From: a virus
Length of the DNA stretch: 30,138 bases
Reading direction: 5' to 3' (one strand)
IMG/VR virus record: IMGVR_UViG_3300042375_000676
Location: 1-30,138 of that record
The position numbers and the translations under genes were made by a program. Below, piece after piece: positions 24,971-30,138 of this stretch. The notes under the pieces were generated by a model. The model saw only the letters and a program-made list of their open reading frames with translations. It made no database searches and was not told where the DNA came from. Within the stretch, counting starts at the first letter, position 1. Each line of letters starts with the position of its first letter.

Positions 24971-26134
24971 TTATAAAGCATCAAAGTGCGTATAGATTGT
25001 TCTAATTCCACTTGGAGCTAATGTTGTTGTTGTGCTTGTAGTTGAACTAGTAGAACTTGTTGTTGTACTTGTTGAACTACTGCTAGTAGTGGTAGTAGAT
25101 GAAGTAGGTTCAATACCACATATATACATATCAAATCCAGTTCCATTTAAACTTCCAGGATTATTTCCTGTTATTGTAATTGTATTGAAAGGTGCATCTG
25201 CAACCACTTCAATATTTCCTCCTGTACGCTGTTCTGGTGAAGGCATAGAACCTGCAACAACATTTGGAGCTTCAACTCTAAAGTCATTACATCCAGCTAA
25301 TTCTGTTACTACTGTATTTGCAGCATTTGTTGTAAATGTATAATATTCTGATATACCTAATTGGTCAGCATAACCCATTCCATACATTACAAATTTTACT
25401 GCAGTTTGAGCAGTACTATATGTTATTGTAAATGTAAAAGCTCCATCACTATAATTTAAAAAAATTGATCCACCTGTTCCAACATCTCCACCAAATTGTC
25501 CACCTACACAATTAATAAAAGGAGGACTTGGTAAACTAAGTAGTGGTAACGCTCCTGTATATGTAGTGCTAACTACTAATCCAGAACTAAGTGTCATAGT
25601 TCCATCACCTGTATATCTATTTGGAAAACCTACAGGACCATAATAACCAACAGGACATCCTGCTGTAGAATTACTTGTGGTAGATGTAGTAGTTGTACTT
25701 GTTGAACTTGAACTTGTTGTTGTTGTAGTTGGTATTGCAGTTGTACTAGTACTGGTTGTAGATGTACTAGTTGAACTTGTAGTAGTTGTAGTTCTTACAG
25801 GATTTGGTACAATAATAATATCACAAGGTTCCTCTAAACAACGTTCTGGTTCATTACATCTACTAACACATCCTAATGTAAGACGTATCACTCTACTAGC
25901 TATCATCTTAACAGAGTACTTACATACGTAGTTAGGATTACAATACTTATAAGTTAATATTCTCCTGTAACCTATTAACTGAAGAATGTCATCAGCAGGT
26001 ACTGGTTTATTTAACATATACGATATGTTATTATATAAATTATTGCCAAGCTCAGCTAACTTACAATCTATCTTTTTAAGTAAAGAAGGTATATCAGCGC
26101 ATTCTGGGCAATTATTTAGTCTTGGTGATAACAT
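24971..26134 (-). CDS. Adsorption protein: conserved N-terminal domain, two Thr/Ser linkers, beta domain, 387 aa
   Basis: Residues 1-110 form a Cys-rich domain (NNCPECADIPSLLKKIDCKL, then YRRILTYKYCNPNYVCKYSV and LGCVSRC) that I associate with a virion-attached protein in crAss-like phages. A Thr/Ser linker (115-157) leads to a beta-rich domain (160-341) with GYYGPVGFPNRYTGDGTM, several aromatic/Gly strands and a closing MYICG; this resembles carbohydrate-binding sandwich folds only in general look. A second linker (344-373) is followed by the short end piece SGIRTIYTHFDAL. It follows the 31-aa microprotein and precedes the collar fibre. Host-surface binding is inferred. Confidence 0.78.
   Translation of the reverse strand: MLSPRLNNCPECADIPSLLKKIDCKLAELGNNLYNNISYMLNKPVPADDILQLIGYRRILTYKYCNPNYVCKYSVKMIASRVIRLTLGCVSRCNEPERCLEEPCDIIIVPNPVRTTTTTSSTSTSTTSTSTTAIPTTTTTSSSSTSTTTTSTTSNSTAGCPVGYYGPVGFPNRYTGDGTMTLSSGLVVSTTYTGALPLLSLPSPPFINCVGGQFGGDVGTGGSIFLNYSDGAFTFTITYSTAQTAVKFVMYGMGYADQLGISEYYTFTTNAANTVVTELAGCNDFRVEAPNVVAGSMPSPEQRTGGNIEVVADAPFNTITITGNNPGSLNGTGFDMYICGIEPTSSTTTTSSSSTSTTTSSTSSTTSTTTTLAPSGIRTIYTHFDAL
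25016..25105 (-). repeat. Thr/Ser-coding linker microsatellite near the end of the 387-aa gene
   Basis: About 90 nt of ACN/TCN triplets coding residues 344-373, the second linker before the SGIRTIYTHFDAL end piece. Confidence 0.75.
25664..25792 (-). repeat. Thr/Ser-coding linker microsatellite in the middle of the 387-aa gene
   Basis: About 130 nt of ACN/TCN/AGT triplets coding residues 115-157, joining the N-terminal domain to the beta domain. Confidence 0.75.
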
Positions 26135-26146
26135 AGTATTAATTTT

Positions 26147-26242
26147 TTATTTGTTTACTTTAGAAGCGCATTGTCCGCATAGTCCATCTCTCAATTGACA
26201 TCCACACCCCACATTAGCTCCACATGAATTACATTGTGCCAT
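26147..26242 (-). CDS. 31-aa cysteine-rich microprotein
   Basis: The reading frame from ATG at 26242 codes MAQCNSCGANVGCGCQLRDG followed by LCGQCASKVNK and stop. Six Cys lie in CxxC, CxC and CxxC pairs (C4/C7, C13/C15, C22/C25), fitting a tiny zinc knuckle. It starts in AATTATG context two bases after the stop of the 187-aa gene and ends 12 nt before the 387-aa gene. I recall very similar MAQC(x)xCGANVGCGCQL microproteins in crAss-like and other Bacteroidota phage structural modules. It is too short for standard gene finders. Function unknown. Confidence 0.8.
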   Translation of the reverse strand: MAQCNSCGANVGCGCQLRDGLCGQCASKVNK

Positions 26243-26244
26243 AA

Positions 26245-26808
26245 TTAATAAAAGTTTATTTGGTAGTTGTTACCTGAACAACCACAGTTGGTTCTTAAAA
26301 AGTTATCTAACATATTATCTGCCTGTACATATAATGTATTTGATTCATATTCTGCACAGTTATTAGCTGCAGCAATAGCTCCTTGAATAAAGAAGTTAAT
26401 TGTGTTTAATTGAACACTAGATTGTGTTTTAAGTGCTCTGTCGCACTCCATCATATTTAATTGCAAAAACGCATTGTCAAACTTCTCTTGAAGTCTATCA
26501 ACACGTAATATTGTTTTCTCCACATAGTTTGCATATGCAGGAGCAACAGAATATCTTAATCTGTACACTCCATCTGGAAGTGGTTGATTACAACCAGGAT
26601 CTGTAATTCCTAAATTAGAAGATGTAAATACATTTAATTGGTCAGGAACAAAAGGTAAAATCTTGGTTCCGAATCCTGGTATATCAATCTCAATAGATGG
26701 TGCTGAGACCACTGGAGGATTGGTAGGATATACAGAAGCATCTGCAACACCAAGAGTATTAACATCGTAAGTAGGTACTACTAGTATATCTAATTGTAAG
26801 TTTGCCAT
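26245..26808 (-). CDS. crAss-like structural protein, 187 aa
   Basis: The protein starts with a beta-rich half (MANLQLDILVVPTYDVNTLG, then EIDIPGFGTKILPF and PDGVYRLRYSV) and ends with helices (YVEKTILRVDRLQEKFDNAF, CAEYESNTLYVQADNMLDNF) and a CGCSG motif. I recognise the type as a conserved crAss-like virion protein encoded between the capsid and tail genes. A ring or tail-hub component is possible. The gap before it carries a strong hairpin, and the microprotein follows two bases after its stop. No enzyme motif. Confidence 0.75.
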   Translation of the reverse strand: MANLQLDILVVPTYDVNTLGVADASVYPTNPPVVSAPSIEIDIPGFGTKILPFVPDQLNVFTSSNLGITDPGCNQPLPDGVYRLRYSVAPAYANYVEKTILRVDRLQEKFDNAFLQLNMMECDRALKTQSSVQLNTINFFIQGAIAAANNCAEYESNTLYVQADNMLDNFLRTNCGCSGNNYQINFY

Positions 26809-26824
26809 GTTGTTTTTAAATAAA

Positions 26825-26865
26825 TATGCCAGAGGAATGTGAGTTATCCTCTTTCCCCTGGCATA
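26825..26865 (-). terminator. Strong intergenic hairpin (terminator or attenuator)
   Basis: Arms tatgccag (26825-26832) and ctggcata (26858-26865) are perfectly complementary, and inside them agga pairs with tcct. On the minus strand it is followed by TTTATTTAAAAA, a moderate U-run. It separates the 376-aa gene from the 187-aa gene. It may reduce transcription past the abundant 376-aa gene or protect its mRNA 3' end. Confidence 0.55.
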
Positions 26866-26894
26866 GGTTATTATTAATTTCTACTTGTTAATCC

Positions 26895-28025
26895 TTAAGG
26901 AGCAGTTGTAGTAGTAGTTGTAGTTGTGATACAAGTATTATTATCTGGAACAGTTCCTAAAGCAGCTTCTAAGATTGCTTCAAATGGAGCAGTTAAGTTA
27001 CTACCACCTTGAGGCACAGCAATAATCACTGTAGAATCTTCCATGATGTAATCACCCCATTGGTATTCAGATTTGTTATACTCGTTGAATTTGATATAGA
27101 ATGAGTTGTACATAGTACCATTAGATACCCAAGACTCAAAGTTCTCATTGTATCCATTCATTCTATATAAGTGTTTCAAGTAACCTGCTTGGTAGCTGTA
27201 GAAGTTTTTCTCTAATTGAGCAATCTCTGCAGATGTTCCAGTAGGATAAGAAGCACGTTGTGCAATTGTTTCAGTAGCAACAATGTTACAAGCATCCGCT
27301 ACGATAAAGTCAGCAGTAGTAGCTGGACCAGCATAAACGAAAGTTCTGAAAGACAATCTATCATATTCAAATGGGAACGCTGCGATATCACAAGGTTGTC
27401 CATATACAGTTAATGGTTTTCCAGTAATACGTAAGATAGTTCCACCTACATTTTCAAATGTATAGAATGTGTTGAAGCTAATGTTATCAGGGTTATTACC
27501 TGGAGCTTGTTGAGTTAATTTAGCAATCAATAAGTCAATAATAATATTTGGACTTACATCAGCACATGGATTTTCGTCACAACCACAACAAGGAGCTTGG
27601 ATAGTTACTGAACGAGTGAAACCATTGAAATACAAAGTATTGATGTAGCTAGAAAAACCACGTAAAGTTAACGTGATGCTTTCTCCACATTGTACTAAGA
27701 AATCAGTTACATCAGTAATTTGATTAGCAGCAGTTGGACATCCTGTTACTTTGTACCATTCTGTTACGTTAGAGTTGCAACCAGATCCTGAAGGACATCC
27801 TTTGATCTTATCAGATCTTTTAGAACCTTGCAAGTAAGTGTTTGTTCTACCTTGAGCTACATAGAAGTAAGGAGAAGCAGCAATATTCAAAGCAGTAGCT
27901 ACAGAATAATCGCTTTTAAAAATTCCCACAGTACCTGGAGTTAGGTCTTGTGTTGAGCCAGAGCTAGGGACAGCACTCTGCCCTACTGGAACCACGAATA
28001 ACGTGGTTAATGAAAAATCAGCCAT
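26895..28025 (-). CDS. Conserved crAss-like virion protein with poly-Thr tail, 376 aa
   Basis: The start MADFSLTTLFVVPVGQSAVP, the segment YFYVAQGRTNTYLQGSKRSD (54-73) and the region LEKNFYSYQAGYLKHLYRMN (271-290) belong to a protein I recognise from crAss-like structural modules, though I cannot name its exact position (tail hub or auxiliary protein are candidates). Several Cys pairs are present (CCGCD at 146-150). The protein ends CITTTTTTTTAP. Its codons are GC-richer than the neighbours (many GCA/GCT, AAC, CGT), which fits a protein made in large amounts. A hairpin follows its stop and an AT-rich start region precedes it. No membrane or signal sequence. Confidence 0.8.
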   Translation of the reverse strand: MADFSLTTLFVVPVGQSAVPSSGSTQDLTPGTVGIFKSDYSVATALNIAASPYFYVAQGRTNTYLQGSKRSDKIKGCPSGSGCNSNVTEWYKVTGCPTAANQITDVTDFLVQCGESITLTLRGFSSYINTLYFNGFTRSVTIQAPCCGCDENPCADVSPNIIIDLLIAKLTQQAPGNNPDNISFNTFYTFENVGGTILRITGKPLTVYGQPCDIAAFPFEYDRLSFRTFVYAGPATTADFIVADACNIVATETIAQRASYPTGTSAEIAQLEKNFYSYQAGYLKHLYRMNGYNENFESWVSNGTMYNSFYIKFNEYNKSEYQWGDYIMEDSTVIIAVPQGGSNLTAPFEAILEAALGTVPDNNTCITTTTTTTTAP

Positions 28026-28052
28026 TTTAATTTATTTAAATGTTAATAAAGT

Positions 28053-28784
28053 TTATTCGTTTGTTTGTATTCTGTAAGCTGCACTTTGTACTGCAGATTG
28101 GTTTTCAGTATACATTGCTAGATTTTGTACTGTTAAGTCTAACAGCTCATCCTCTAAATATAATTCAAGTTCACAATTTTGATCAAATGATGGTTGCCCA
28201 TCTAACATTATATATCCTGTTTTATTTATATATACTGGATATCTCATGTACATCATGTAAACTTTAGTTGGGGTAAATGTACCATCTGTAAAATAACTTA
28301 TTTCATCTGATGATAAAGAGTTGAATGTTTCTTGATATTCAAAACTTGGTCTATAATGATCATTGTTTAATATAAACTGAAGATCACCATGTTTAGCAAG
28401 ATCTCTATTGATCCAGATCTTTCTATCTTTACATCTACCTTTGTCTGCCAGTATATATGAATCTATGTAGAACATATATTGTGGACTAAGTTGATGTACA
28501 TATGTACACCATTGATTCAATTCAACATTCTTTAACGTAAGATCTAAAGGTTGATGATTGTAATTCATTATAAGACTTTGTAAGTCTTCATAACGTTTCT
28601 TAAATGAATCTTGTCCTAATTGACTAGCAGTACTAATACCATCAATCTTTTGTTTTATCAACTTAATCTGAGCTTCATTCAAAGCTAAGATTTTGTCTTC
28701 TAGTTGAATCTGTTGGTGCTCATTAGTTGATAGTTTATTTAGTTTCTGATCGATCTTATACAATAAACTATCTACTGGTATCAT
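28053..28784 (-). CDS. Conserved crAss-like structural-module protein, 243 aa
   Basis: An N-terminal coiled-coil-like helix (7-60, LYKIDQKLNKLSTNEHQQIQ, LEDKILALNEAQIKLIKQKI) leads to a mixed domain with SPQYMFYIDSYILADKGRCK, RPSFEYQETF and FTPTKVYMMYMRYPVYINKT, ending in an acidic LELYLEDELLDLTVQNLAMY helix. I recall this as a conserved protein two places after the crAss-like major capsid gene. Its function is not established to my knowledge. It starts 16 nt after the hairpin that overlaps the previous stop. Confidence 0.78.
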   Translation of the reverse strand: MIPVDSLLYKIDQKLNKLSTNEHQQIQLEDKILALNEAQIKLIKQKIDGISTASQLGQDSFKKRYEDLQSLIMNYNHQPLDLTLKNVELNQWCTYVHQLSPQYMFYIDSYILADKGRCKDRKIWINRDLAKHGDLQFILNNDHYRPSFEYQETFNSLSSDEISYFTDGTFTPTKVYMMYMRYPVYINKTGYIMLDGQPSFDQNCELELYLEDELLDLTVQNLAMYTENQSAVQSAAYRIQTNE

Positions 28785-28800
28785 ATGCTTTTATATTTTT

Positions 28801-28829
28801 AAAACTAGCCTCTTATACAGAAGCTAGCT
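28801..28829 (-). terminator. Hairpin overlapping the stop of the 322-aa gene
   Basis: On the minus strand AAAGCTAGCTTCT pairs with AGAGGCTAGTTTT (13 positions including G-U pairs) around loop GTATA, and ends in TTTTAAAAATA. The stop TAA of the 322-aa gene lies in the loop. The U-run is short, so it may be a partial terminator or mRNA-end stabiliser. Confidence 0.5.
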
Positions 28830-29781
28830 TTTTAGTTTTCAACTTACCTTCTAATGTCAATAACTCATCTTGGTTATCATCATCAGCTAGGAATTTAATT
28901 AAATCTTGTTCATCTTTAGCAATTTCAAATTCACCTTCGTAAACTTTACCATTTGGTTTAACTCTGTAAACTGAATGTGTAATTGCTTGTTTAATTAAAT
29001 CTTGTATATGGAGTAAATTTTCTTTCATGTCAGCAAATCTATTAAACACTTCAACTGGATTCAATCCTGAATATTTACCATTCGTGAATTCTGTTTGTTT
29101 CAATATATTATCTACTTGATTATAAACAACTTCTTCCATTGTGTCTTCTGATACTGGAAGACCTAAAAGTCTTGCAACTTTACGTTTCTTCTCAGGAGTC
29201 ATAGAATCAAACTTAACAATAGCTTTGTTAATCAATTGTTTTTTCTTGTAGATCACTGCATTTTCTATCTCATCATCAACAACATAAAATTGTGTATCTG
29301 CTGGATATTCTCCTCTTTCCCATGCTTGGTGAGAAGATGCAATAGTTGGATGTACTCTTAACCATGAAAAGGCTATCTCTTGAAAAGGAACTGATAGATC
29401 AAAGTAATTATCACCATCTAATAACTTAACTGGTTGTACATGTGTTTGATCATCTGTAGAAGTTGATAACCCATAATTCCAAAACTTTGAACGAGGTCCT
29501 AAATCAATATCACCTAATTCATTTTCAAGTCTTGCTTTAAGTTTAGTTACTCTTTCTATTTCTAACTCTCTTTCAGTTTGATCTGCAATTCTTCTGATGT
29601 AAGTAGAGTCTGGATCTAATCCTGTTCTATACTTTCCATCTAATTCTTTATAAGGATACTTGAATACTCCTGTTCCAGGAATTCTTGTAAATCCTTTTTG
29701 CGATAGTCCACTGTCCATTGTCTGCAGTTGAGAACTGTTATACTCACGTTTTATCGTAGAGATTTTGCCTGTTTTACCCAT
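28813..29781 (-). CDS. Conserved crAss-like structural-module protein, 322 aa
   Basis: The sequence contains blocks I recognise from crAss-like phages immediately downstream of the capsid gene: GFTRIPGTGVFKYPYKELDG, GPRSKFWNYGLSTSTDDQTH, FSWLRVHPTIASSHQAWERG and FDSMTPEKKRKVARLLGLPV. It is charged and mostly helical, with acidic residues near the end (LADDDNQDELL). No enzyme motif, signal peptide or membrane segment. Its function is unknown to me; a capsid-assembly or scaffolding-like role would fit the position but is unproven. It begins downstream of the hairpin-rich region that follows the capsid gene. Confidence 0.8.
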   Translation of the reverse strand: MGKTGKISTIKREYNSSQLQTMDSGLSQKGFTRIPGTGVFKYPYKELDGKYRTGLDPDSTYIRRIADQTERELEIERVTKLKARLENELGDIDLGPRSKFWNYGLSTSTDDQTHVQPVKLLDGDNYFDLSVPFQEIAFSWLRVHPTIASSHQAWERGEYPADTQFYVVDDEIENAVIYKKKQLINKAIVKFDSMTPEKKRKVARLLGLPVSEDTMEEVVYNQVDNILKQTEFTNGKYSGLNPVEVFNRFADMKENLLHIQDLIKQAITHSVYRVKPNGKVYEGEFEIAKDEQDLIKFLADDDNQDELLTLEGKLKTKKLASV

Positions 29782-29809
29782 AATGTAGTTTAATTAAATA
29801 TTTGGTTTA

Positions 29810-30006
29810 TTTTAGAAGAGTGTCCCCATTGAAGGGAATGCGACTGGGAAACCCAATCCATCACTCTAAAACTTAGTTACGTTGCTGTGCAAGAGGCTTG
29901 ACTAAGTAGGGTTGAGATCAATCCCCTCTGGGAGGGAGAGGAGGTGAGGGGATCTTTCTCGGAAAAAAGAGATGTGTGCTGTTCTATTATGGGAAGCATC
30001 ACATCT
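29810..30006 (-). ncRNA. Hairpin-rich structured RNA region downstream of the capsid gene
   Basis: This stretch, clearly GC-richer than its surroundings, holds four stem structures. (1) 29970-30006: agatgtg/cacatct continued by tgct/agca. (2) 29921-29953: atcccctc/gaggggat with a purine-rich loop on the plus strand. (3) 29871-29907: acttagt/actaagt with an inner caag/cttg. (4) 29810-29871: ttttag..agagtg/cactctaaaa closing two inner hairpins (gactggg/cccaatc, tcccc/aaggga), a three-way-junction look. It occupies nearly all of the 236-nt gap between the capsid stop and the 322-aa gene. It could be a processed RNA, an mRNA stabiliser or an attenuator. No tRNA or known ribozyme core was recognised. 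Confidence 0.5.
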
Positions 30007-30017
30007 ACGTTTTATTA

Positions 30018-30138
30018 TTAGAATTGTGGGATTTCCTCGATCAACACAGTTCTAGATAAATCTTCAATAAATACATCACATCTGTCTTTCATCCAGATTT
30101 CGTATCCTGGGAATTTATTAGCAGAACTCATACCTTGA
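30018..30138 (-). CDS. Probable major capsid protein, C-terminal 39 residues (cut by window edge)
   Basis: The frame is open from the right edge to TAA at 30018-30020 and codes QGMSSANKFPGYEIWMKDRC followed by DVFIEDLSRTVLIEEIPQF. The FPGYEIWMKDRCDVFIEDLSRT type of ending fits my memory of crAss-like major capsid proteins, and the following 322-aa and 243-aa genes are those expected after the capsid gene. Only the end is visible, so the identification rests mostly on context. The stop is followed by TAATAA, giving extra stops in series. Confidence 0.6.
   Translation of the reverse strand, partial: QGMSSANKFPGYEIWMKDRCDVFIEDLSRTVLIEEIPQF

Noticed and set aside
25677-25931. Plus-strand Val/Leu-rich open frame that looks like membrane protein
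   Set aside because: It is the reverse complement of the Thr/Ser-coding linker of the 387-aa gene; ACN and TCN triplets read backwards give Val, Leu and Glu runs.
29877-29999. 40-codon minus-strand frame (MLPIIEQHTSLFSEKDPLTS...) in the gap after the capsid gene
   Set aside because: It lies entirely within the hairpin-rich stretch, has Ser/Pro/Leu composition unlike neighbouring proteins, an inverted-repeat origin for much of its sequence and no AATTATG-type start context.
1-30138. Stop-codon reassignment, as known in some crAss-like phages
   Set aside because: Gene ends checked use TAA, and long genes need no in-frame TAG or TGA readthrough under the standard code.

Overview
The window looks like the structural (virion) module of a double-stranded DNA podovirus of the crAss-like group (order Crassvirales), infecting a Bacteroidota host. 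The evidence is threefold. Every convincing gene lies on the minus strand in tight, AT-rich succession. The starts lack Shine-Dalgarno sequences, as is usual for Bacteroidota, and often read AATTATG. The gene order and protein families also match crAss-like phages: major capsid protein, conserved head/tail proteins, ring proteins, giant muzzle (tail stabilisation) protein, then very large cargo proteins. TAA stops and the standard code fit throughout. No tRNA, integrase, transposon or CRISPR array was seen. Family names come from recognising sequences, not from a database search.

Layout in transcription order (right to left). (1) 30138-28053: C-terminal end of the probable major capsid protein, a ~200-nt GC-richer stretch full of hairpins, then two conserved crAss-like proteins. 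(2) 28025-26147: a 376-aa virion protein ending in a poly-threonine tail, a strong hairpin, a 187-aa structural protein and a 31-aa cysteine-rich microprotein. (3) 26134-20246: an adsorption block of six fibre-like or decoration proteins made of exchangeable parts: a shared N-terminal anchor, Asn/Ile coiled coils, Cys-paired beta modules, Thr/Ser linkers, a tail-collar domain and a FISUMP (C-type-lectin-like) tip. It ends at an intrinsic terminator. (4) 20179-16660: a promoter-like palindrome, a metallophosphoesterase and three connector/ring proteins. (5) 16654-9749: the muzzle. It appears divided over three reading frames, the first two of which end in poly-Thr tails. (6) 9749-1: large cargo/ejection proteins. 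One carries a zinc ribbon and a zincin (HELGH) motif. The last runs off the left edge.

Together these genes would build the head-tail joint and short tail, display adsorption proteins on the virion, and load proteins for delivery into the host. The most unusual points are the split muzzle with Thr-rich inserts at the breaks, the poly-Thr C-terminal tails on otherwise unrelated virion proteins, the mobile GPFN domain, the metallopeptidase-bearing cargo protein, the hairpin-rich RNA downstream of the capsid gene, and a 28-nt palindromic repeat that may be a phage promoter.
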